64,000 nt of DNA from Corylus avellana (lineage: Eukaryota; Streptophyta; Magnoliopsida; Fagales; Betulaceae), in contig NC_081542.1 of NCBI RefSeq assembly GCF_901000735.1, positions 32,011,871 through 32,075,870 on the forward strand, given 5' to 3'. Positions 34,767-46,600 of this stretch are shown in pieces. The position numbers were made by a program, and so were the translations under genes. Within the stretch, counting starts at the first letter, position 1. Each line of letters begins with the position of its first letter. The notes under the pieces were generated by a model, which was not told the origin of the DNA, searched no databases, and saw only the letters and a list, made by a program, of their open reading frames with translations.

Positions 34767-37700
34767 GTTGGGAATATGTATGCAATCAAAATTTGCGCAG
34801 CGGAAAGAATTATATTCCCATGCCCAAGAAAACTTTATGAAGAATATATGAAGAACAATTGCTATTTCAACAAATAGCAAGAACAAATATTACTGTCTTG
34901 AAGATCTACAGCCACGCCTTGGCTATAAGCAAAAACTTTTTGCTTCTTCTTCTTCTCCAAGAACATAGTTGATCTCCATAATATTTAGACCTCTAGATCT
35001 TCTCACCAATGATTGATTATAAACAAGAGAGTGTGAGCTCTTACTTGGCTCTTCAAATATAAACTTTTGTTCTTTGTGAGTTAACACAAGAACTAATAAT
35101 TTTCAAAGTGTTTCTGAAAACTAAGTATTAAGAAAACTTGATGGGATGATTTGAGAGCACAGGTTCTTCTTTATTTATAGGCTTAGCAGGGAAGCAGAGT
35201 TTCAAATTTTAGCAATGTGGGACAAAGAGCAAAAGAGAAGTCCTAGTCATACTAGGACTAGGCATAGAAGGCTAGGGCAAAACCCTAGTCTCCATGCCAT
35301 TGCCGCATGGTCCAGGGAGAGACTCTCCCAAGTCCATGTAATTCCCTTGCCTAGGGAACTGGGCCTGGGATTTAAATCACAAGCCCCTTCTCTTATGTCC
35401 AATGCATAGAGCATTTTCCCTGGCCTTATGCGTTCCTTTTGCCTATTAGGCCTGTGGGTTTTATCCCTAGCCTAATTACATATATACTCTCTAGCCCATG
35501 TTTTTAAATAAATAAAATATATAGTCCAATAAATAATAATGCCTTATGATGGTTAAATTACATTAGCTTGGTGAGGGACCTAAGGAAAAAATAATTATTG
35601 ACTTAAATATTCCCATAATCATGTCTCCTTGACATTCATTACGCGACAATATTTTAACCACCATTAATTCCACTAAATAATTGTGACTGCACTCCAATAA
35701 ATATTTTTGATTAAACAATTAATCACTTTGACTTACTTAATGTTGACTTATGATTTTTCCATGAAATATTTTGTAGCAGAATTAAGGTTAAGGACACTGT
35801 CACTTAATTCTCTACATCTTTATCCTTTAGTCACTGCTTTATGTTATTCTTATAATGTAAAAATCAAATGTATATATTTTGGTATGCTAACCAAAATGCT
35901 CTAACCAGAGTCTTGAGAATAATATACATGAAATCTATCTCAATGAGAAATTTCTTATCTCTTTGCCTACTGACAAAGGATTTGGATTTCCTATTGGAAA
36001 AAGCTTTTCCACTATGTTTCATGTGATCACCCAATGTATTGAGGTTATTTCAACCGATGATAGGTCTTGCTTTTGATACATCTAAGCAACCTACATAAAA
36101 CATCTGAGTCCGCAATTACTTCAAAATTTAGAATCAAAGTCTAAATCAGTCTTTTAAGGAATTATTCTCTTTTCCTAATAGATAGTATCTTTATGAAAAG
36201 ACAACACCTTGGTCCATTCAGTGCCTTAGGGTCTCAGCACCTACACATTAATCCGAAAACACCGCTTCGACTGATCAAGGTAGATCACCAATATTCGATG
36301 TGTACCATATTAATTAACTGGTAATTAACTTCACGGTTCGTCTCCCACCCTTATTCCGTGAGGAACAAGACTCAGGGATCTCTACTCTTCAAAAAGGGAG
36401 GATACTAAACAGCAAAAACATTAAGATTCTATAAACATTAATCATTATAACCAAAGCATCTACCAAGGGTCATCAAAGTAGCTGAAATCACACTATACAT
36501 ATCATCTTTACAAGAGATCCATGATATACCTTAATATGCAAGCATGCATCAAGACTTTTAAGTCTACAGCATAACCCAAAAGTACTAGTTACCATGAGCA
36601 CTCGCCTAAGCACACAATAAGTCCTCAAGCATCTCCCAGATTGAATCCTCCACGATAATTGGATGTTTCGCAGTATCCATCTTCTGCTAAACTATCTATA
36701 ACAGCATATATGTACATATGGAGAAAAAGGGGAAAGAATATAAGGGTAAGTCCGACGACTTAGTGAGTATAAATGCACATAGTGTACACATCATTAAATG
36801 ATGAACTCAATTGTTTATAAAGCACATGCAGCATTATGAGGTGATAGTTTATCATGGATGCAATATAGATATAATATATACTGTGATATGAAAACCAATG
36901 ATAGTTCAACTGTATGGTCTACCCGAGATATTACCCACTCCCAGCAGGTTGGCTTTGTCCCGAGTGACTTGTAATACAATACTGGTGCCCTAGATATTGT
37001 ACGCTACCATCCATCACTAGCAGTCTGACCAAGTCTGACCTTGGGTGGCACACGCTACTAATGATGTCCGTCCTGTAGTGATCAACCAATCAAACATGGC
37101 TGCACCGATCACGAATAACCATCGGATCCAAGGCTCATATAAAAACATACATTTGACCATAGAGTTAACCTGTATAGTAAGCCCATGGCCATTATCCCAC
37201 ACGTACTAGTGTACCATATCATACGATGCAATTAATCTTATCCGTCTTTTACATGCATGCTTTTACAAGTCTCATCATTTGATTATCTTGTTAATCAACA
37301 TACGTTTTCACAAAAGATAGTTCACAGTAGTCCAAAATGCATTTAATGAAAGTTATAAATATGTATGTTTGATATATCTAAAATAGTCGTGCAATGTGGG
37401 AAAAGTAACAATAAGTATCCATGTGAGTTTGTACTCACTCGGGTTGTAAGGCTCCTCCATAAAATCCCCTTGAGGCTCCATAACATCGATACTGAGAAAA
37501 GACCTATCATTAGTTCTAAACCCGAGCTAAAATGAGTCCTAACCCTAAAAATGTCCAATCTGAGTTTCTGCTTGAACGTTTTATCAACCTAGCGAACGTT
37601 CGGGGCTTGAAGCCGAACGTTTGACCAGAAAGTGCAAACATTCTCTCAGAAACCCATTTCAAACCAAATAGCCTTCTAATCACACCTAAGCAAGTTCTAA

Positions 37701-38049
37701 GGCTACAATAAAGTTCCTAACATATTCCTAGCCCAAAATAACGTCTCCATGCATAATGTAATATGCCCAACAAGAATGAAATGCTAACCCATGCTTAAAC
37801 CAAGATTAAGGCCAACAACATAACTAGAAGCTCAAAACTACCAATTAAGCTAACTATGAAAAGCACTTAAACAACATAACAACTAAGTAAGGAACAAGCT
37901 AGGCATAGAAGATTACCTCCTTGAAGCAAAACCTCCAAGAAATCTCTCATTCTTCTTCAAGACCTCTCACAACTCACAAAATCACTCAAGAAGAGGTTCT
38001 AGAGGGTAACACTGGCAGAATGAGGCTTAAGGGCCGAGTGGGGAGGCGT

Positions 38050-38056
38050 ATTTATA
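38050..38056 (-). promoter_or_regulatory. TATA box of family-G LTR (minus copy)
   Basis: ATTTATA on the plus strand is TATAAAT on the minus strand, at the position equivalent to 5250-5256 in the other copy. The palindrome array lies 50-330 bases upstream of it. Confidence 0.55.
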
Positions 38057-38103
38057 GGGTAGAAAAAGCTATGGATGCTGCTATGACAGTTCTATAAAGT
38101 AGC

Positions 38104-38381
38104 GAACGTTCGGTACTTAGGGGCCAACGTTCGGGTACTGTGCACAGCGTTTGTAAAATGTTCGGTCCTTATCTAGCGGCTCAAGAATTGGTCAGTGAAC
38201 GTTCAGTAAACTTTTGGACTTACGCTTGTAAAGCATGTTTGTACCTTTCTGACACTCTGAAAAGCCTATCTGTACTTTTGGTCAGTGAACGTTCGGTCAA
38301 AACCATCGAACGTTCGGTTAGGAACAGTGAACGTTTGGCCATAACCAGAAGCGAACGTTTGGTCAACTCTTGCAAACGTTC
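38104..38381 (-). promoter_or_regulatory. Array of GAACGTTC palindromes (heat-shock-element-like)
   Basis: Exact GAACGTTC occurs at 38104, 38197, 38287 and 38308, with GAACGTTT at 38329 and 38353 and AAACGTTC at 38374. Further copies are at 37574, 37594, 37614 and 38698. Each is a GAAnnTTC dimer, the basic unit of heat shock elements, although strong plant elements normally need three contiguous units. Their clustering upstream of the LTR TATA box suggests an enhancer. Function is inferred, not shown. Confidence 0.45.
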
Positions 38382-39092
38382 GCATTTGACTTTTCAGCAA
38401 TTGACCGATTGCGCAGTGTTTAGTAAAACAGACATAACTTTTGCAGTCTCGAAATTGCGCATGCGACCCCATTCCAAAAAGCTCTTTCCAATAGGAGTGT
38501 CATGGTATCCATTCCAATATTTTTGAGTGCCTTATTGGGATTCGAAAATATAAGATTTCCCTTTTAAGACGGTGTTTACAATGTTTTCTCGTCCTTTAGG
38601 AATTATTCCTTAACCTTCACATCGTAATTGATCACATACTCATTAGTTACCATGTAAAAGTTGATTCTTGAGTACTACAGACATCGGTACTTCTGTTGAA
38701 CGTTCGGTGCAATAGTAAATTCTTAAAAATTCCAAGGTCTTACACTTTACCCAATGAGAACCAACCCTATCATCATAATTAGAGGGTACTTAACCCTAAT
38801 TTATTGTTAGGGTATTACAAATAGTCTCACTCAAAATGGAATTGCCCCACTTCCATTTACCGACTGTGAACTTTCTATCTTGGATACAAGGATTTTGGAC
38901 TAAGACCTTGTATGATAACCACGTTACTCACACCCATAGTCATATTCAATGTTACCTTAGGACCTCTTACATGGAAGATGAACTATTGGTAATAGGCATG
39001 TAAATGACATTTTATATGTCACATGCTCAAAACATTAATTAGTAAATAAAATCATTGATATAAAATCATTAAGAATCAGGGCATAATCCCCA

Positions 39093-39774
39093 ACAGAGTA
39101 TGTGGGAAAAGATGGGGACTAAGCTTAATTTCAGTAGTGGCTACCATCCCCAAACAGATGGTCAGACTTAGGTGGTGAATCGGAGCTTGGTAAATCTTTT
39201 GAGAAGTTTAGCTAGAAATAAGCCGAAGCAATGGGACCTGGCTTTGTCACAGGTAGAGTTTGCTAACAATTGGTCCAATAATAGAATTACTTAGTTGAGC
39301 CTTTTTGAGATCTTGTATGGGCAAAACCCATCGGGAGTGCTTGACTTAGCACCCATTCCCTGTATTGGTTGATTGAGTACTAAGGCTGATGAAATGGCAG
39401 ATTATCTCTGAAGGGTTCATGACCAGGTCAAGAAAGCGATAGAAGATAGCAATGTCATGTACAATGTACTATCTGACTGCCACAAGCGCAAGGTAACTTT
39501 TAAGGTTGGTGATTTGGTTTCGGTGGTACTTACACGTGATCATTTTTTTGTTAGTGAGTATAACAAGCTACGAGAGAGGAAGATCGGGCCTTATGAGATT
39601 TTGCAGAAGATAAATGAGAATGCATACCGACTACGTCTTCCAAGCCATTTAAAGACCTCTGATGTGTTCAACATGAAGCATTTAACTCCATGTTTTGTTG
39701 ATGTTGACAAAGACGACTTGAACTCGAGGGCGAATTCTTTTCAACCCTGGGAGACTGACGCAGGAGCACAGTAA
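39093..39774 (+). pseudogene. Gypsy integrase C-terminal part (element Y, part 4)
   Basis: The frame continues the core: MWEKMGTKLNFSSGYHPQTDGQT, then TAG (39169-39171) exactly where the catalytic Glu of the DDE triad (TE/VVNRSL) belongs. Another TAG follows further on, then FEILYGQNPSGVLDLAP and the C-terminal domain KRKVTFKVGDLVSVVLTRDHF…KIGPYEILQKINENAYRLRLPSHL…FNMKHLTPCF. The last 105 codons (39457-39774) are open. No chromodomain follows. The two stops, the missing zinc ligand and the three insertions mean the gene is dead. Confidence 0.8.
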
Positions 39775-40117
39775 TGATGTTTATTATTTATATATATTAG
39801 TTTTCCTTTTTCAATAAAGATTGAGCTTTTCCTTTTCCATTAGGATGATTGGTTTTCATTTTCCTTGTCAAATGAGGAGGAACCTAGCCTATATAAAGAC
39901 TTCTAGTCTTTGTTATTTTTCAATTCAGTTTGAACTATCAATTAAATTTAAGTCTTTCAGATTTATTTTTCCGTTTGCTTATTTTGGACAATTAGGGTAT
40001 TTCTCTTCCCTATGTGTTATTTTTTCTCTTCCTAAATTTCTTTTTCAATTTTCAATTTTTAGTTTCTACTACTATCATATGCTGTCAGAAATCTTAATTC
40101 TACCCAGCGTCATATAA
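39775..40117 (+). repeat. Probable short 3' LTR of Gypsy element Y
   Basis: Directly after the integrase stop comes TGATGTTTATTATTTATATA, then a TATA-like 'ctatataaagact' (39889-39900), typical of a short Gypsy LTR. No second copy is available in the window to define the ends, so the limits are approximate. Confidence 0.4.
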
Positions 40118-40790
40118 ACAATGTGGGACAAGAGGTGTAAAAATAAAACCTAGCTAAGCTAGACAACGTGGACGACTAGGGTTGGAAAACCCTAGCCTCC
40201 ACCTCTTGCATGTTATTCCCTGGCCGCTTGCGTTCTCTTTGGTTTGGGCCCTTGGGTTTTATCCCTGCCTAAACCCCTTAAGAACCAACACATAGGGCTA
40301 GAGAATTTTCTCTAGCCTGATGCGTTGTCAGTCTCCTTGGGCTCTTGGGTTTTATCCGAAATCCTTATCTCCTATACATGCACTTCTGCACAATATCTCT
40401 CTAGCCCATGTTTTAATAAAATAAAAGTAGCCTAATAAATAAGAAAATATGTCTTTCGTTTAATTACATTAGCTTAGTGAGAAACTTAAATGAAGAAAAT
40501 ATTGTTAACTCCAATAGGCCTATGACCTCGTCCCACCTGACATTGTCACGCGACACTATTAATCAAAATTAATTCCACTATATAATAGTGATTGCACTTT
40601 AATAAATATTTTTGATTAAAATAATAAATCCCTTTAACTTACTTAATATTGACTTTTGATTCCTTTATAAAATTTTCCTAATAGAATAAAAGCGATGCAT
40701 CTACCACTTAATTTTCTATTTCTTATGTTACTCATTTATTATTATTCTCATACTAAGTTTATGTTTGTGAGATACCATGCAAGATAATGT
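40118..40790 (-). repeat. Fragment of the Copia-type LTR family seen at 34767
   Basis: This aligns with 35210-35860: 'caatgtgggac', 'cttgggttttatccctgcct', 'tctctctagcccatgtttt' and 'aattccactatataatagtg' occur in the same order. Both ends are truncated and there is no gene. Confidence 0.65.
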
Positions 40791-41072
40791 TATTGTGATA
40801 ATCTGACCTTTGACTATAAAAAGGGGTAGTCACATTTATATATGCCCCTTGTGGTAACACTGTAGTGATTTTGGATAATCATTAAAGTTTAACCTCTGTA
40901 ATGATTGTATATTATGAAATAACAGCTCTTGTACTTTTATTGATGAGTTTATAGGGTCAATTGCAGGCAAAAATTTATTATTGTTTTTTCACCGTGTTGC
41001 TTTTAACAGTAATATCACGTGCGAAATTAGATAATTTTACATATGTCTTGTTATTAAAAGCGGGGCGTTACA
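40791..41072 (-). repeat. Gypsy LTR fragment at the SDR gene flank
   Basis: The plus-strand end 'agcggggcgttaca' at 41072 is, in reverse, TGTAACGCCCCGCT, a classic Gypsy LTR start. Immediately to the right the sequence matches the SDR 5' copy at 19476, which has no LTR. The junction is thus the insertion or truncation boundary about 850 bases upstream of the SDR start codon. Only a few hundred bases are assigned, and no gene is seen. Confidence 0.5.
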
Positions 41073-41921
41073 ATATATACCTCCTTTGAGTTCCTCTTTG
41101 ATCAAGAGTCTTGTTAGGTCAATGAAAAACTCGTCATGACCATTCTTCTTTAGGCCCTATCCCGTACTCTGGTTGCAACAACACTCATCTTCTTGATAAA
41201 AATTCAAAAAATTTCATCAATTTTGATGTGAAATTCTTTATAAGGCTTAATCAAGTAAGTTTTGATCGTCCACTCACCCATTAAAGCATGCAGGCTCAAT
41301 AAAAACTATCTCACATGTTCTGAAGGTGCTCGAAAAGATTGACCCAATAACAATTTCAAAATAAAATTGTTGGGAATCCAAAATCCCCCTCTCCTTCTAC
41401 TTTGAGCTGCTGTCACCATCGTCAGCTCCCTCCCCCTTTTCTTCGCATCACCGCCATTCTCACCTTCCTCTCTCCACTCCTCATCATTGTCACCACAACA
41501 ACCACAATTATTTATCGACTTTTGTGAACCTTGTTAAAATTCTTTTGTACTTTAATATTTCTTTTTTTGGTTCAAAGGGGAGTTTGGAATTGGACATCTA
41601 CTTGTCTTGAATTCAGTATATATGATAATAAAAAGTAAAAAAATAAAAAATTTGTTTAATCAGATTGTCAAAAAAAAAAATTAAATTTAAACAAAAGAAT
41701 TGAATTAATTTTTATTTGAGCAACACTTAAAAAATAAAACAAAAATAAAAAAATAAAAAAAATAAAAAAGAGAAAAAAATAGAGAGCTTGGACCAATGAA
41801 ACATCGGTGGCGGAGTAACAGCCATACAGTTTTGCATTTGTAGCAGGGGATTCTGATTTACAAAGACAACGTTGCACACCCAAGAGCCCCTACTCTCTCT
41901 CTCTCTCAACCAAAGTGCGAA
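41073..41921 (+). promoter_or_regulatory. SDR gene upstream region and 5' untranslated region
   Basis: This is non-coding DNA shared with 19476-20340. A (CT)n run (41892-41907) lies shortly before the start codon, a common feature of plant 5' leaders. Poly-A-rich runs are at 41650-41780. No clear TATA box can be assigned. The sequence conservation between the two copies covers all of it. Confidence 0.5.
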
Positions 41922-43638
41922 ATGAAGCTTTTCCTAATGAACCAGCGTGCACTCGTAGCGATTCCGCTGAGCCTGAGATCAATAGCCAGACGGGTTTCTT
42001 CGTCTTCTTTTTCTTCTTCTTTTTCTTCTTCTTCTTCTTCTTCTTCTTCTTCTGCTTTGAATTGGGAAGGTGGAGTTTCCATGGTGCAGGGAGCTTCCAG
42101 AGGAATTGGCCTTGAATTTGTGAGCTCTCCTTCCTTTGTCTTTAGAATTATTATACCATCTTCCATTCCATTATGATTTCAAAAGATGGGTGTGGGTTTC
42201 ATTTGTAGGCCTTACTTGGAATATTGCATTTTCGTTGCACTGTGTAAATTTCGTATTTTTCCAAAATGCAGCCTCTTCCTTGTTGTTTTGGATGATGAAC
42301 CAAATGTGGGTTTTTCCGTGATCCTACATTACAGGAATAAGTGAACAAGTACCAGGTGTTTGCATGTCTTGTAATGGTGATGTCCAGAAACTACCAATAA
42401 AATGAATGGTTGAGAACTAAAGAAATGGGAATAGCAAACTATTAACAATTGGAATCAACAAATGGGGTTTCATTTTCTGACCCATCTTTTGCCAATGGAT
42501 TATCAAAACCCTCTTACACAAAAACAAAAATGTGTAACTCAAACAGAAAATACAAGTTGAAAAATACCAAGCATCAGCAAGCCTTCTATTTGCATTTGTA
42601 AGAGCATTCTTAAACACTTTTATATAGTTTTAAGAATGAGCTTGTAAATAGTTTCTTCGTTTCTTAACCCAACCTTATGCCGGCTAAAATTTCTTTCCCT
42701 CCACAAGTGGTACAAATCACCCATCCCCGCCAGCTTGACCCACAGCAACACAAACTTTTCCCTTTTAGAGTATTAGCATCTCAAGTCAATTATCCCAATC
42801 TGCTGGCTTCCTAGACAGAAAGTGGAGTCTAAGCAATATTACCCAGATTGGAATAGAAAAACTACATTCCTAACAAAAATGGTCCCTTTACTCCATAAAT
42901 CAAAAATTGACCAGGTATATCCTTCCCACCCCCCCCCCTCCCATATAGTTTCCTGTCGTGTACAACTTGTTTTGGCTAGCATGCCAGGCAATAAAGCCAT
43001 GTCTAGGGTTTATCTTTAGGGAACCAAATTAATCTCCACCAATCCACTCTAGCAAGAGCACCCTTAAATAATAGCATACATAGCCAAGTTGCTGCAAACT
43101 CCACTTTGCGAGCTTCAACTTTCCTGATTTTGCTATGTTCCAAAAGACTGAATCCTCTGCATGAGGAGTGAAAAGTAGCTCAGTACACTGACTTTGAATT
43201 CAAACTAAATCTTCTGATATTAGAAGGATCCAAAACCCATTGACTTTGATTCTGGTAGTAATTTGAATCAAAGCTGGTGACTTTAGTACCATTCTTCAAC
43301 AACAAAGGCGCTGCAGGGTGCTTTTTTCTCATCGAAGATAAGTGTTTTCTCCATTTCCAATCTAGTGTTTTAAGAAATGGCCTAGCTGTATCCATAAACC
43401 CAGAACTTTGTTCTAGCTCCAAGAGCGATGCAAAGGTTGAGAGACAATCCAAAAGTTTATGCCTCTCAAAACATAGGCCTTAGCACAAGCAATGGAGATC
43501 AGGATTGAGCAAATAACCATATATTTCACATTATAGAGGCTTTATCTCAATCACCAGTTCTAAAACCCAAACCATCCTCTGTTTTTGGATTAGAATCAAC
43601 CCTCCAACTAAGCTAGCCCAGAAGCTTTATCTACGGTA

Positions 43639-43673
<35 letters not shown>

Positions 43674-46600
43674 TAAAATCACAAATCCTTTGGGCAATAG
43701 CCATTTTGAATTTTTGGGGAAGAATGAACTTTGTGTTATTTCCAATTTTTTTGTTAAACGTTTATGCCATGTTGTATTGATTGAAATATATCTAAAAGTA
43801 ACAATTTTAAGGTGGTTTACCGTATCATCAAGTAGTGGAAGCTACCCAATTGGACCTGTCAAGACCAGGAAAAATGTGTCTCATTCACCAACTGCCTCCT
43901 TTTACTAATTTTGGTTCTTGTCTTCATTACACTGTCATAAAGCACACTTTTTTTGGATTTCTGGTTTTGACAATTATTTTACTGCAAAATTGCTGGTCAT
44001 AATTTGGTGCTAAGAACTTTAGGTGGTTTGGGAGGACACTATTAAGAGTGTATATGCTTAATGGTTACTAAATAATTTCTTTGTTGGATGAATAAATTTT
44101 CCATCTATGTAATTTTAATGGTCACCTCATGATTTTCTGTGGTAGTAGTTGCGAAATTTCAATTTTACTTTTATGAGTTGTTTGAGGATGCCAACATGTT
44201 ACTGGTTATTCTCCTCCTGGTTCTTCCATGATATGATAAAATTGCTTCTACTTTTAGCATTTCTATCGTGTTGAATCCTTGTCTGGGACTGCTCATTTGC
44301 AGTGTGCAGAGTCTTAAATTCATATGAAGTACCAAAATCGTTGTTAGAGTCACTTTTAGTTATATCTCGAGGTATTTGAGTTGCATTGTCTATAGATATT
44401 TGTGACAATCATTTCAAAGCCCGTGCTCCTGGCTAGTACTTCTATTCCTGAGTTAAGTAAATTCTTCTGGCACAATGAAGTCTCAGAATCTAGTTTTAAG
44501 GATTTGTTAACATTACGTTGAGACTGAATCTAGTGGACTATTTAGAGAAAGAAAGCGAGACTAAAATCAAAGAAGCATTAGCTGAAGTAATTCTCCTAGT
44601 ACAAATGTGACTTGTTTTCTACCTCATATAGGTTAAGCAGCTGCTGGAGAAGAATGAGAAAGGGCATGTTGTTGCTACTTGCCGCAATCCTGATGCAGCG
44701 ACAGGGCTTCTTCATCTGAAAAATAGATTTGCTGAGCGACTTAGCATCCAACAATTGGATCTGACCCTTGAAAGCACCATAGAGGTTACATCTCTCTCTT
44801 AGTATCTATTGCTCACTCAAAAGGGAACTAGCCTTTCCATTTTGATTTTCCCAAGATGGTTTTTAGACTTTTTCAGTTTGGTACCCTTCCAGTATCTACA
44901 TATACCTTAATTCAGTAGACTGATGCAATCAAGTGTTTGCCTTTTTGTATAATCATCATTAGAGTTCCGTGGTCATGGTTTTTGCACTTCTGAGATTACT
45001 TGGTCAGCTATGCAAGCAAGTGTTTTGCTTTTGTTCTTTTCACAGATATGCTGGATTAATATTTAAGATTATAGAATTCTCACTTATCAGCAACAAATTT
45101 AGTTTTGCTATTTTCTCTCTCCTTATTTATGTCTCATTTCAGGCATCTGCAAAGTCCATTAGAGAAAGATTTGGCTTTTTAAACCTTCTCATCAATGCAT
45201 CTGGCATTCTTTCAATACCTGATGTGTTGCAACCAGGTACAGCTTGTGTCATTTCTTCAATCAGGACTTAGAGATTAGTAATGAATTTTCACATCCGAAA
45301 TACAAGTTCTAATTGTGAACTGAAAATAAGATGTTTCGTTACATGTGTTTACTTTCTCTAATAATGCCTGGCAGTCAATCATTTGTTTTTTTCATTTTGC
45401 AGTACAGAAACAACATTGAGCAAACTAGAGAAGTCCTCTTTGCTTCTTGCATATGAGGTTAATGCCATTGGTCCTGTTCTGGTGATCAAGGTATGCACAT
45501 CAAATTCATTTTATGACTTGTCTTTGACATTAAACAAGATGGTTTAGTAGAACTGACACCTGCATCCTTTTAGGCATAAGTGTTTGATGAAGTTGGAATG
45601 AAATCCCTGAAGTGCCATGCTTCTGTATGTTTGTTTGTTTGTTTGTTTGTTTGTTTGTTTTTTATTCATGGGCAAATACAACTCATGAACCAATACAATT
45701 GAACTACCTCCAAGCACCATTTGGTCGAAAGACCGTTGGAAAGATGATTGCTATGAATATACCTGTACAAAATTCCAACCACTGCTTCTGTTAGTTATAT
45801 TTTCTTAAACAAACTATGGAAGAAGCCTTCCTGACATTGTCAGATTGGAAAGATGTCTAGATCTAGCATGAAGATATGCACATAAATCAACTTGACTCAT
45901 GTTCCTTGTCACTGGTGTTTTCCAAGAAATAATTTCTAGATGCAGAAGTTGCTTCTTTACAAAACTGTCTCCCAATAACAGTGGGATTAATTTTGCAATA
46001 AGCATGTTATTGAAATGATTCAATTTGAAGTTGTGATTGCAATAGAGCTTTCTTTAGCTTTTTTTTTTTTTTTTTTTTTTTTGTGAGCTTTCTTGAGGCT
46101 CTATAGCTCATAATATGACTTACAATTTACTTTTTGATTTGTACAAGCAGCACATGTGGCCTCTTCTAAAGGTTGGCAGTGGCTCTGGGACTGAAAGGGA
46201 TTCTGCAGTTGTGGCCAATTTGAGCGCCAGGGTGGGATCCATTGGGGACAATCGCCTTGGGGGTTGGCACTCGTACCGAGCTTCAAAGGCTGGACTTAAT
46301 CAGTGTATGAATTCTTTACTTAAGTTTCTTAGCACGGATTTTCTAGTGCTAGTACAGCAATCATATACACATCATTAAGAAAAAACAAAGAGAGGGTTTG
46401 ACCCTTAACCATTTCAGTTTAATGATGCACACAAATACTAGAAGATATGGTTTCTTGAACACTTCTCTGAAAACATATGATGTGGGACAAGAAGAAGTTG
46501 AGAAGAAAAGTTGAAAGGAGAGAGAAGAAGAAGGAGAAGGAGCAACGAGAGAGAGAGAGGAGAGAAATTAGGAAGAAGATGGAAACAGTCGATCAACTGT

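Larger units (their letters stand above)
36641..38819 (-). repeat. Gypsy LTR, family G (minus copy)
   Basis: On the minus strand this starts TGTAATACCCTAACAATAAA at 38819 and aligns with 4473-6675 over its length. It keeps CpG-rich GAACGTTC motifs that are mostly decayed to GAATGTTC/GAACATTC in the plus copy, so it is the younger insertion. The low-coordinate end is approximate. The 300 bases below it (36335-36640) recur at 23751-24056. Confidence 0.7.
34767..39092 (-). mobile_element. Copia-type solo LTR containing a nested family-G LTR
   Basis: The insertion runs from TGTTGGGAATATG to ...CATAATCCCCAACA inside the integrase core of element Y. Near-identical flanking pentamers (agaat/agagt) may be the decayed target duplication. 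The stretch 35210-35860 matches 40118-40790, so the LTR family occurs twice in the window. A TATA-like 'tatttatagg' (reverse TATAAATA) is at about 35173. No gene is present: 34767-36640 is AT-rich LTR sequence, and 38820-39092 is its other end. The middle is a family-G Gypsy LTR. Confidence 0.6.

Noticed and set aside
34767..39092. Exact 5-bp target duplication for the Copia-type LTR insertion
   Set aside because: The flanks (…agaat|c and agagt…) agree in only four of five bases, so I report the insertion but not a perfect duplication.
42915..42940. C-rich run (cccacccccccccctccc) as a possible G-quadruplex or regulatory site
   Set aside because: A single short homopolymer-like run in an intron without a second copy or context supporting function.
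43180..43452. Minus frame of 90 codons in SDR intron 1
   Set aside because: No domain, biased by chance openness, and inside an intron with intact splice sites on the other strand.
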